Shown here in pieces: positions 9,248 to 18,174 of a DNA stretch of 64,000 bases (the stretch's first letter is position 1; every line of letters starts with the position of its first letter). Source of the DNA: Pocillopora verrucosa (Eukaryota > Cnidaria > Anthozoa > Scleractinia > Pocilloporidae). The position numbers and the translations under genes were made by a program. The notes beneath the pieces are model-generated. The model was not told the origin of the DNA. It saw only the letters and a list, made by a program, of their open reading frames with translations, and ran no database searches. The stretch is taken from contig NC_089324.1 in the NCBI RefSeq assembly GCF_036669915.1, positions 10,704,335-10,768,334 of the forward strand, in the 5' to 3' direction.

Positions 9248-11030
9248 GTGAGTCTTCACTACCTGATCTATCTCACGGTTTGAGTTTTCAAAAAAACAAA
9301 AATAAGCAAGCAAAAAAATTGCCAGACGATTTTACCGTTCTTCATTTTTTACAATCCTTTTTTTCAATTTTGTTAAAACATTATTATTTTCTCAAATGTT
9401 TATCAAAGTATGATGCTTAAAGGCTTGTGTCCGTTTTTGTTGTAGTTGTTTTTTAAACAGCGTTTGAAAGATTCAAAACATTGTGGGCAAATTTCTTCAA
9501 CCACAGATGCTTTAGAACCGCGACCAACTGATTGTTTTTGTGTCAAGTCCAACAATTAGCCACAAAATAAACTCCCCGCGGACATCCGTGGGTCAATTAT
9601 ATCTGTGCCTCGGTAAACCCCTACGAAAGACCCACCAGTTTGAACCATTCTTATCATCTCCACGAAAGCAGATGAGCCGATACGCCCTGTACTGAGCGCT
9701 CCACCACAAATCAAAGCATCGAATTGCCCTGATTTAATCTGAGGTATCGGCTGCCCGTTCAAAGACGTGCAGATGAACTCAGTATAGACCTCTTTCTTCT
9801 TTGCTTCCTTTAACATCTCAGCTGAGATGTCCAAAGCACACAGGTTGGTGTATCCGAGTTTCTTGAGCTCAACTGCTATAAGTCCCGTTCCAGCTCCGGC
9901 GTCAATGATTTTGATCTGATCTTTTGCCTTGTCCTGGTAAACTTCTTCAAGGGCGTTATGCAAAGATTCGGTCAGTGGCTTGATATATAAAGCGCGAGCC
10001 GCTGAATGTTCCTATATGATGAGAAAGTTCAAGCTGATTATTATGATTTGGTGTTCGATAAATACGACACTAGTCTGGTGTCGCCTTGGGCCTCTTTTCC
10101 TCGAGAGCTCCGGTAACTTTACGGACCCGAAAAATCGAGATTTTTCCTTTAAAATTTTGAACTTAAACAAAGAAAATATCGGGGAATAAGGTAAAATAAA
10201 CTAGTTTTTGAGCTAATAAGATACATGAAAATATTACTCAGTTCTGATTGGTTAAGATGAATGAAGTTGTTTGGTAATTCAATGCAGAAGAGTGTTAATT
10301 CAGTGAAAAGAAATAGCAAACCAGACCGAACAATTCCTTCAACTGTTCATCCGGATTTTGAACTTTTTTGCGCCTTAAAGATGTGAAAATATCGTTGTAT
10401 ATTATTGTTTTATCGTTCGCGGTTGTTTTGACCGAACGCACAATGTCACTTGCAATGAAAAAATCATTTTTGCACTTGATGCACGCGCTTTGCTTCTGCA
10501 TAATTATGATAAGCTATCACGTATTTTTTCATATATATTATTAACAGGTAATCACATGCTTTTTCTTGTGTAATTTGGAAGAAATAAGCACGTTTAAACT
10601 TTTTCAAAGACCACAAATTGCATTCGCCCTTCGAGCTCGTGAAATTATTTTAGTCTTTCTTTTTACTCGTGCTCATTTATTCCAAATAGCACTCGAAATC
10701 ATATGCTTACCTAGACTAAGACTGCACTATTATTCCCTCAATTAAGATCTAGGAATGTTGCATTGGGCTCGAATGTTCCGGTAGTACTGGAACATTCGAG
10801 AAACGCTACCCTGAATGATGGATCAGGTGTCCGGTGGGTCAAATGGCAATGTGCCACATCGTGCCCCAAACCCTTATTATTATTATTTTACTATTTTAGA
10901 ATACCTCGTCATATGTTGCTGACCGTGCAGCATAGATACTTTTGATTTCATCTTCGGTTGTTTCTTTGGTTACTTTTGCTGTTGCTTCTCCGAAATACTT
11001 CGTTAAGCTTGCTTTTAACTTCTCATCCAT
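8625..11030 (-). CDS. METTL27: METTL27-like SAM-dependent methyltransferase (copy B), three exons
   Basis: Intact spliced ORF of 226 residues. Exon 1 is 11030-10905 (ATG; MDEKLKASLTKYFGEA... ATYDE), intron donor GTATTC. Exon 2 is 10011-9636, after CATATAG, beginning EHSAARALYIKPLTES. Exon 3 is 8803-8625, after TTTGCAG, ending VYKVSKN and TAA. Exon phases 0 and 1 fit. Exon 2 holds the SAM-binding motif I (IIDAGAGTG), the acidic LCALDIS strand and the FDALICGGAL motif; exon 3 gives ELEHYQEMMTELEKAGEW, matching the METTL27 C-terminus. Human METTL27 is slightly longer (about 245 residues). The substrate of this family is not known to me; a cytosolic or nuclear small-molecule or protein methyltransferase is likely. 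The exon 2 donor (ACTG|GTGGGT) was chosen because it restores phase with exon 3. Confidence 0.88.
9248..9555. other. METTL27 intron 2 sequence, no other feature
   Basis: Intron between exons 3 and 2 of copy B. It ends in a short region (TGTCCGTTTTTGTTGTAG) conserved among units. Nothing coding seen. Confidence 0.5.
10012..10904. other. METTL27 copy B intron 1
   Basis: Intron of about 0.9 kb. It holds a fold-back sequence at 10769-10797 and AT-rich DNA. The plus-strand ORFs here (9980-10189, 10763-10945) are shadows. Copies C and E have shorter first introns, so about 10150-10740 is extra sequence in this copy. Confidence 0.5.
10769..10797. repeat. Fold-back sequence in METTL27 intron 1
   Basis: Arms CGAATGTTCC and GGAACATTCG with a 9-base centre containing GTAGTACT. 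It recurs imperfectly in the first intron of copies A (about 5965-5995), C (about 19858-19887) and E (about 39006-39030). It could be a MITE end or simply a hairpin in the ancestral intron. Confidence 0.6.
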
Positions 11031-11310
11031 TCTATATAGAAGAAAAAATGCAAAATATCATATACACTTGTCTGATAAAGGCTTTTATTATGTGAAGTGC
11101 GGTGCTTTGTAATGATTTCCAGCCCTGAGAAAAGCCTTAACAGTACATGTGTAAAATTGCGATAATTTTTTTGTAAACCTCTGTAAGGTTGATGATGATT
11201 GCAAAGTGATCCTTGGAATACGAGGTTGACAAAAGCAATTCATTTCCCATCCTCGTTCAAAGCCACGCTGTTCTTTGAGTAACAAGTTGAAAAAATTAAT
11301 AGCTTAGCTA
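11031..11310. other. METTL27 upstream region, mosaic
   Basis: Directly upstream of METTL27 exon 1 (minus strand). Words such as TCTGAT(A/G)AAGGCTTTTATTAT and GAAGTGCGGTGCTTTGTAAT recur before each METTL27 copy. No TATA box stands out. The 65-residue minus ORF is not supported. Confidence 0.4.
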
Positions 11311-11487
11311 AGTTGAAAAGTTGGGGAAGGGGAAGCGTGATCTAAGATGTTAAAACACTCGTCACATGGTCAGTGATAAGACCTCTCGCATTTTGAGACA
11401 TCTACATAATTCTCTACAATGACGCACTCTTTGTTCTGATAAGTGTTTTAGCATCTTAGATCACGCTTCCACAACTTTTCAACTTAA
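11311..11487. repeat. Fold-back (palindromic) element
   Basis: Arms of about 45 bases: AAGTTGAAAAGTTG...GCGTGATCTAAGATG on the left, and the reverse complement (CATCTTAGATCACGC...CAACTTTTCAACTT) on the right. Single arms of the same sequence occur at 20690-20740, 35160-35212 and 39815-39835, all beside METTL27 units. Confidence 0.65.
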
Positions 11488-11666
11488 AATCAAAGAAGCT
11501 ATCCACATTCAATGCGAGAGACCCACACTTAATTATCAACTTTATCATGTTAATTTAAAACTTTCTTTGTAAATGCATACATCGTTCTGTTACTATTGTT
11601 TGTTTTGTCCAGTCAGCATTTTGTTACACACTTTAAATTCAACTTTGTACTTTGTATTATTCAGAA

Positions 11667-11700
11667 CTGAAGATGACAGAAGAACTGTCGAAACATGTTT
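11667..11700 (+). ncRNA. Hammerhead-like motif, possibly from a Penelope terminal repeat
   Basis: CTGAAGA, then T, then a perfect 5-bp hairpin GACAG/CTGTC with loop AAGAA, then GAAAC and the self-complementary AAACATGTTT. This resembles a hammerhead core (CUGANGA - stem II - GAAA). Related copies lie at 20843-20876, 35392-35425 and 47010-47043. The extra T before stem II and no obvious cleavage triplet make activity doubtful. Penelope-like elements are known to carry hammerheads; linking this to them is my inference. Confidence 0.35.
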
Positions 11701-11848
11701 TTAAAGAGTTCAATGTCCTTTATAAAACAATTAAAGCTTATCTTCACGTCAAGTGCAGTTCTCTACCATAGACAAAACAAACAGTATCACTAGTCTCAAT
11801 GTTTCTGTTGAATTTATCATAAATTTGCCTCAAAATCCTAACCACTTC

Positions 11849-12076
11849 TTATAGTATTTCCGAATTGTGGGAAGCAAATACACGGTCGATGGTGTTACAT
11901 TTTGAAGGTGAAAAAAACATGACAATCAGAAGAATAATCATACAATGGAATGAATCCAGAACAAGCCGTTCACCGTACAACACTAATTTCTGGTTACCAT
12001 GTATCTGCGGCAAAAAACCATGTATCATCGGAAAAACCAAGAAAATTTCATTGCATTTGCTTTCACTCGTCTTCAA
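11849..12076 (-). CDS. Conserved hypothetical ORF of R locus (copy 1)
   Basis: 75-codon ORF (MKTSESKCNEIFLVFPMIHG..., HGNQKLVLYGERLVLDSFHC) that stays open in the copies at 45484-45245, 52085-52324 and 63234-62995. It is interrupted by a stop in the copy near 21100-21240 (QK followed by TAA). Upstream in frame the conserved protein reading continues as WTSIPKYCEALKTSE. I do not recognise the sequence. Conservation of frame may reflect recent duplication rather than selection. A start codon is not secure; it could be an internal exon. Confidence 0.3.
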   Translation of the reverse strand: MKTSESKCNEIFLVFPMIHGFLPQIHGNQKLVLYGERLVLDSFHCMIILLIVMFFSPSKCNTIDRVFASHNSEIL

Positions 12077-12289
12077 TGCTTCACAATACTTTGGAATGGA
12101 AGTCCAATGTAAATTTTAAATGTTCATCGAAATGACAGTTTCAAGGCTACTATTTTCATACTAATAATGTTGAAAACATTACATTAGCTGAGCAAAAAAA
12201 AAAAAAACGTTTCTGAAGAGTTAACTGTTACTGAGTTAACTGTTAAGAGTTACTGAATAATGTTGGGTCGCACATGGAAGTCCCATGTA

Positions 12290-13010
12290 AATTTTAAATT
12301 TTCACTGAAATGACAGTTTCAAGGCTACTATTTTCATACTAATGATGTTGCGAACATTACAGTAACTGAGCAAAACAAAAACGTTACTGAAGAGTTCAGA
12401 ATAATGTTGGGTCGCACTTAGGGAGAAAACTATCCACCGTCAAGCCCATCATACTCAGCAAAAAGCATTAAGTACTCTCGATCTGCCTTTCTCGGTTCTC
12501 CAATACAGAATCAATTCTACCTACATCCAATATTTCCCACTCTGTGGAACTCTGGTTAATTTCTTCGACTCTTACAATTTGATTCTCTCTGAATACTTTT
12601 TACTGACCTCTCCCTGAATTGTTCTTGTGATTTGTTCGTCGAGTTACAGTTTCAAGTGCAAGGCTACTATTTTCATACTAATGATTCTGCGAACATGACA
12701 TTAGCTGAGCAAAAAAAAAATACGTTACTGAAGAGTTCAGAATAATGTTGAGTCGCACTTAAGGAAGGAGGAAACTATGCGCTGTGAAGCCCACCATACT
12801 CAGCAAAAAGCGCTTAGTACTCTCGATCTGCCTTCTCGGTTCTCTAATACACAATCAATTCTACTTACGTCCAATTTTTCCCCACTCTGTGGAACTCTGG
12901 TTAATTTCTTCGACTCTTACAATTTGATTCTCTCTGAATACTCTTTACTGACCTCTCCCTGATTTGTGTCGCGCATGCTACAAAATGAACTATGAAGTAC
13001 ATGCTTATAT
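12290..13010. repeat. Local tandem duplication inside R copy 1
   Basis: About 360 bases (GACAGTTTCAAGGCTAC ... CTGACCTCTCCCTGA) occur twice in tandem, at roughly 12290-12640 and 12650-13010. Other R copies have this segment once. Confidence 0.65.
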
Positions 13011-13016
13011 AGTCAC
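12869..13016 (-). promoter_or_regulatory. TATA-like box and first-exon-like segment of R locus (copy 1)
   Basis: Minus strand reads TATATAAGCATGTAC about 40 bases before ATGCGCGACACAAATCAGGG, then 108 bases to a GTAAGT donor at 12868. In this copy the frame meets TAA at codon 19 (AAATTGTAA), so it may be a non-coding 5' exon. The same arrangement is open in the copies at 50194 and 51727. Confidence 0.4.
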
Positions 13017-13514
13017 TAAAGATAGGCATGGGTGGGCATGCCAATCAACTAGCCTTGAATGGTTATTTTAGACCACGTTGTCTACAAAGTAGACAATGAA
13101 TCAAGCAAGGCGAATCTATTTCGCGGGTCGCTTAAACGCAAAGAATTCTGAAATTTTTCGCTCATAAATGGTATATTTAGTTTTTCTTTATAAAAAATGT
13201 GAGATAAAAATATTAGAGAATACTCGAAGATCAGATTTCAAAATACTTAAAAGTACATTTTGGCTAAAACTATCATTTTTTCTATTTTCAGAATACGCTG
13301 TCTCGTTCTAAATAAACGAAATGTCTGGCAGTTAGAAATTTTCACAGAATTTCCACCGAAAGGTTCTTTCAAACTTGTTAAGATTATCAGATGTTTGTTT
13401 AAAAATGTCAGATTAATTTGGCTTTTAAGTGGACAAATTAATATCCGTGTTGTGCAGCCTATCATATCGCCCGGTTGTCGACACTTTGTACGCTTCTGAT
13501 CAGACTGCCGAGCA

Positions 13515-13965
13515 CGGTCTCGAATAGACCAAATGCCCAGCAGTCAGAATTTTTCAAAGTGCCTCTAAATGGTTCCATTCTCCATTGATCAAAATGTTAG
13601 ATAAAAATAGTACAGAATATTTGGCGATGAGATTTTAAATTACTCAAAAGTACATTCTGGCTAAAACTATTATTTGTTTTAGTTTAAGAGCAAGTTGTTA
13701 AACCATTATTTCCGTAGAGATTTTTTTCAGTAAAAAATTCGACGGTCTCGAATAGACCAAATTCCCGGCAGTGAGAATTTTTCAAAGTGCCTCTAAATGG
13801 TTCCATTCTCCATTCTCCATTGATCAAAATGTTAGATAAAAATAATAAAGATTACTTGGCGATAAGATTTTAAAATACCCTAAAGTTCATTTTGGCTAAA
13901 ACTATCATTTTTTTTAGTTTAAGAGGAAGTTGTTGAACCGTCGTAGTAAAAATTCGATTTGTTTT
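13515..13965. repeat. Tandem repeat of about 227 bases, two units
   Basis: Units starting at 13515 and 13742 share GGTCTCGAATAGACCAAAT, CTAAATGGTTCCATTCTCC and GGCTAAAACTAT. A more diverged third unit precedes them (13250-13330). Single copies occur in other R units. Confidence 0.65.
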
Positions 13966-14520
13966 ACATTTATGGAGCGCTGTCTTTTCCCAAAAGTTAT
14001 TAAATTGCAAGAAAGCAATATCCAAACAATTTCGGTTACGTTGTTTTACTTTGCGCGTTCATGGAGGCTTAAAGCGCGTGGAAAGTTTTGAGATCACTCA
14101 AGAAGCTAGACTTGCTCTCGGCGACGCCTCGAGCAACTTCTCTGTCGCTGTCTAAATTTCCCATATATTGGCCATGAGCGCACGCTAACGTAAGAACCAA
14201 CTGTTAATTCAAAATGACAGTATGGTCAACTAGTGGATACCCTGTATAGAACATGGAAATATCAGATGTTGGAAGAAATATCATGACAAGGAATTGATTG
14301 AATCAACGGTTTTTGATATCTCTGCTTCAATAGGCTTGTGGAGTGATGGTCTTGAATCTGTTCATGGGTGCACAGCTGTCTTGAGGTTGCGACGTTTGAG
14401 AGTCATGTAGCCGAACTAAAACCGTGTGTACCTGATCTAGAAATGTATATAAGCGAGCAGCTACAGACCCATGCGGTCACAGCTGCTTGGGTTAATCAAC
14501 CAAAATCTTTGTTTCACTGC

Positions 14521-14712
14521 TCAGAGTGGGTTGACTAATCTCATGTTATGACTATATTTGGTCATGGATGATGACATCAAGTTCGTTGGCCTGACAATTT
14601 TGGGTGGGTAGTACTGTTGGCACGCATCTTTATTGCAGTATTTGTTTGTTATTATAACGCGATATAAGTTAAGTGCAAGAAGGAACACCACTGCCGCCAC
14701 GGTGCACACCAT
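14521..14712 (-). CDS. Small putative secreted peptide (R locus copy 1)
   Basis: ORF of 63 residues from ATG at 14712. It begins MVCTVAAVVFLLALNLYRVI, a hydrophobic signal-peptide-like start. Then comes TNKYCNKDACQQYYPPKIV with two cysteines, and a tail RPTNLM. The best copy (50775-50936) has four cysteines. Copies near 23067 and 46800 are frameshifted. I do not recognise the peptide. The next exon, if any, is not visible. It could be a real small secreted protein carried by the R unit or a chance hydrophobic ORF copied by duplication. Confidence 0.35.
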   Translation of the reverse strand: MVCTVAAVVFLLALNLYRVIITNKYCNKDACQQYYPPKIVRPTNLMSSSMTKYSHNMRLVNPL

Positions 14713-15345
14713 CAAAGTAGGAATTTGTCAGTTAAGAGTGTGGCGTTCTCTGAAGTGAAGAGACCCTGAATAACCTTCATAACGTTAATTTATGCGATGT
14801 TCAGGTGGCTTTCATATTAACGGGTTACGTGACAGACTGTGTCAGGCGTACATGAATTAGCCAGATCAAGGAATCTAGAAAGAACTGTAAATAACAGAGC
14901 TGCCACTTGTTACGCCCTTATGTCAAGAATCGTTTAAAAGTTATGCTGGTCATAATTCCAAGTTTATCCAGAGAATCTTTTAAAAAATTTGCAGAGAAAG
15001 CTTGCAAAATTGGATGCAAATCCTAGTTCCACTTTTTCGTGGGATTCCGTCATTCATGTACACCGTAGGGTATATCCCCAGATGCCTTTAGAAGATAACA
15101 GCATAAATCTGACATGTGTTGAAAGGCCAAATTTTGTTTTTCTAACACACATTTCAGTTGTCTTTGTTAGCGACTTCTTCTTTCTTTATTACATCTAGGA
15201 ATTTCCCAACGTTAACGTTGGAAGCATATTTTTGGAGAGCGTAGATTTATTTCAAGCTTACGAAATTTTACTATTCAAAACAAGTTAAGTGTCCTCGTAT
15301 ATCCAACGTTTTATTAACACGACACAAATATCAATTCTGCACTTA

Positions 15346-15929
15346 CCGTATTTCTTCACCTATAAGCCGAGCGATTTTTTCAGTATTTGACACGAAAGTT
15401 TAGTAGATTTTTCCAAGAGAAACGGGGTTCAGCTTATAGCCAAGGGTTTAGAATTCAAAAACAAAGTCTAATTGCAAACGAAATGACGGTAAATTCTCTG
15501 ACTGTAGCGCTCTTTAAGTGACATGATTTAAAATTGCCATGACAACAACGTATTTCTGACCACCAATCAGACTCTTTGCTTCCCACGCATTGAAAGACGA
15601 TCTCACTCAACTCAGCAAAACTCTTCCCATTTCGCATTAGACATGAAATATTTTGGTCTCTCCGCTGTAAAAACCACTCCATCACTTGCTCGTCTATAGT
15701 TCGGAGTTCTTGGGAGTGAAACGGCCCATTTTTGCACCTTTTGCAGTCATCTTAAGCTCGCCAGAAAGGTTCGCTCACTCAAATGACTGGTTTCAATCAA
15801 GAATTTCGCTTTCGGCTTGTAGCCGATGGGTTTTCTTTTTTTTTTGGATAACACAAGTCTGTTGGAAGGTCTCTAACTTTTAGGGTCTCGCCTTATAGCC
15901 GAGATCGCCTTATAAGTGAAGAAATACGG
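15346..15929. mobile_element. Non-autonomous pogo/Tigger-like DNA transposon
   Basis: Element of 584 bp with terminal inverted repeats CCGTATTTCTTCACCTATAAG and its complement, flanked by TA on both sides (15344-15345, 15930-15931). The paralogous sequence at about 23850 (CTGCACTTATAAAGTCATTT) is the empty site with a single TA, which proves insertion. Inside, on the minus strand, VMEWFLQRRDQN resembles the CENP-B-type helix-turn-helix of pogo-family transposases, with frame breaks; an ATG-led start (MTAKGAKMGRFTPKNSEL) precedes it. So it is a deletion derivative of a Tc1/mariner-pogo element. Confidence 0.78.
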
Positions 15930-15989
15930 TACAAAGGCATTTTAATCTGGTTCTGAGATTTCTTTCATTTATAAGACCGCTGTATCTAC

Positions 15990-16757
15990 ATTGCTGTAAT
16001 CCCTTCGGAAGAAAACAGAGCTGCTAAGAATATTCCTAAATGTGTGTGGTAACTTGACCTTCGCAGAGTAAAATTTCAATATTTCACAAGTGATTTAAAA
16101 TTTTTTTACAGAGTACGGTTAGCCTAGAATCAATTCGTCTCCTATTTTCTCGTAAGATTTAATCATTTTATTTGCTTATTGTTTATTTTAAGATGACATG
16201 TCGTGAAAATCCAAAGTGTCGCAAAATGGACTTGAATTCATTTATTCTCTCTCTTGTACAACGAGTCATGAGGTAAGTTAAAACTTGATTGGCCCTTACC
16301 CTAACCCTAAGCAAGTCAATCAGGCAGACGATTAATTTTGTCTTTAAGTGGGTCAGTCAATTCGATAGAATGTACGTAATTCACTCAGTCAGTCCAAGTG
16401 CATGTACTCTGTGATGCCCTCGAAGGTGTCGTGATCATTAAATTGTTTGTTGAAAACCTTAACTTTGAAAGTCTTTTCTTCAGTTTTTACCTTGTGGGGT
16501 AGAAACACTTATGACCTTAACCACAACTGTAATCGATAGGATGCATTCCATGTCATTTGTAAGATTTACTTTGTAAAGTACCATACGCACTTGGTTTCAA
16601 AATCTTGTTAAGTTTTGTCAAAAAAATTTGGTAATTATATACGCAGTTGAAATATTTGATAAGTGCAAACTCTATTACCCTGAAATCGAACACCTTCATT
16701 TCGATTCCGTTCGCATGAAAGTGCACGATATATATGCTTACATGCAGCCGTCAATTC
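15990..16757. other. Extra segment in unit 1 without recognised gene
   Basis: Compared with unit 2, where ...ATTGCTGGAATCTC runs directly into AGAGAAAACGTTGCC near 23920, unit 1 carries about 0.75 kb of additional AT-rich sequence here. No ORF, inverted repeat or target duplication is evident. Confidence 0.45.
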
Positions 16758-17080
16758 TTGGGAGAAAATGTTGCCTCGTCATGTAATTGCGTTGAACGAA
16801 GGAGAACGCATACTAATCGTGTCGTTGGATAAATCACTCTCAAGGATTTAATGGACTAGACCCAAGGGGATCGCCATTTTGGACTGGCTGGCTGGCTGGC
16901 TTGGCTATGTGGAACAAATAGCCTCGATCGCACGTGCAAATGTTTTCTTGGCTGCCTTGAGCCAAAGACACCAATTTTTTTTTCTCTGCGCAAGTGAGAT
17001 ATATTTTTTCGGTCCTTCATGTTGGCTGTAGTCTTCGCCAATCTTCATCGTTGTCTTCATAGCTCGATTGCTATGGAGAG
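16758..17080. repeat. Unit segment shared with 23920-24290
   Basis: Contains TTGCCTCGTCAT, GAACGCATACTAATCGTGTCG and, on the minus strand, a frame with RPRKHL..RSRLFVPHSQ that is conserved between the two copies. Function unknown. Confidence 0.5.
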
Positions 17081-17138
17081 TGAGCTATTTTAGAATATTT
17101 CCCAAGTTTCAGGTCTGTAGCAATTTCCACTGATGACG

Positions 17139-17316
17139 GATATAAGCGATACTCACAGCTATAAACACCACTGAACGAGTAGTGTAAATAAGACCTGAAA
17201 AAAAATTTAGGCCCGTAGGTCATGGTTCAAATCCCGTACGGGCCTGAATTTTTTTTTGGGTCTTATTTCAACTATTCGTTCAGTAGTGTTCATAGCTGCG
17301 AGGATCGCCTATATCC
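17139..17316. mobile_element. Fold-back element with tRNA-like 3' half in the loop
   Basis: Arms of about 75 bases (GGATATAAGCGAT...CAGCTAT..AACAC..CTGAACGA..AGACC..GGCCC and its inverse). The centre carries GGTCATGGTTCAAATCCCGT, the T-arm/B box of the tRNA-like repeat seen whole at 45026-45098. A MITE-like palindrome; no transposase. Confidence 0.6.
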
Positions 17317-17439
17317 ATTTCTTCCCCGCAGTGTACTGACATAAATTTATAGCGCTTCGGATGGGAACGCCAAGTTGATGCCCATGCCCACCTGCATGGG
17401 CATCACTACACAAGTAGCGGCCATGAAGTAATGCAAACA

Positions 17440-18174
17440 TTTGCTGTCTTGTTTGGCTTCTAAAGTGATTAGTTATCAATTTCGAAATTGCTAACATTCA
17501 TCTAAACACGTTTTCTAATCTTTCTTATGCTCAGGGAATAAAATGTCACACAATAGCTCATATTTTACAGCTTTCCGGTGTCGAGCGAAGAAAAACCGAA
17601 ATTATAAATAGCTCTATTTTCAAAATAGAGAACTCCACGATGCTGAAACCTTTCTGAAGGTTTCAGAGGTCTTTCGTCTTTCGGAGATAAGCTGTAAAAT
17701 CCCCTCTTATCTTTATTTTTATGGTGGAAGTCAAGTAAAAACCAAGGGTTGTGTTAGATTTGTGCTTCTAAAACAAGTTTTGAGTTTGTGTTGAATGTTT
17801 CAGTCAATAATAAGACCCCTGAGTTGTTCAGTGGATAAGCAGTTTCTTCTCCGTCTTGGCTCTAAATTTTTTAACTTTTTTAAAAAGGCATTTATATCTT
17901 CGAAATTTTTAATATCAGGAAATGAAACGCAAGCCGTGACAGAAAATTTGAAAAATCTGTCGGCAGTCGCTGTCCACTGGCATTTGCAAAACTGTAAGTA
18001 CAACATCAGGGCAATGTCGTTTGAACAGTTTGATTTGTTTCATATACTTGCTTTTGATTTAACATCAATGAAAACATCACAACAGCATTATAACTGATGT
18101 TTCAAATCAGCTAAAACAATAATTTCCCTGTATGGCCTAGATAAGTTAGGCGTAACTGCCATGATACATGTTTC
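17440..18174 (+). repeat. 5' part of tandem unit 2 with decayed plus-strand exon
   Basis: Matches 7880-8624 of unit 1. The segment homologous to the MAAGSPP exon is degenerate here (about 17950-17994, ending at GTAAGT). The second exon-like segment (about 18778-18856) carries an in-frame TAG. The 100-residue ORF at 17795 is not supported. Confidence 0.55.

Larger units (their letters stand above)
11740..15343 (-). repeat. R locus, copy 1 (multicopy unit of unknown function)
   Basis: Long unit found again at 20940-23640, 45130-46260, 46260-48690, 49180-51300, 51300-52430 and 62880-64000. Taken on the minus strand it holds, in order, a small signal-peptide-like ORF (14712-14521), a short ATG-led segment near 14170, a TATA-like box with an ATG exon and GTAAGT donor (about 13015-12869), and a 75-residue ORF (12076-11849). 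I cannot assign it to a transposon class. No terminal repeats or target duplications are clear. It may be a dispersed duplication of a host locus or a non-autonomous element. The plus-strand ORFs at 11865 and 11950 are shadows. Confidence 0.6.

Noticed and set aside
9980..10189. Plus-strand ORF opposite METTL27 exon 2 and intron 1
   Set aside because: Antisense shadow; in the other copies the frame is not kept.
11865..12135. Plus-strand ORFs (MWEANTRSMV..., MNPEQAVHRTT...) repeated at 21018, 45273, 45358 and 63023
   Set aside because: They are antisense to the minus-strand R frame. That frame reads more like protein, so these look like shadows, though neither frame is proven.
16295..16320. 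Telomere-like CCCTAACCCTAA
   Set aside because: Only two repeat units inside ordinary sequence; not a telomere or an interstitial telomeric array.
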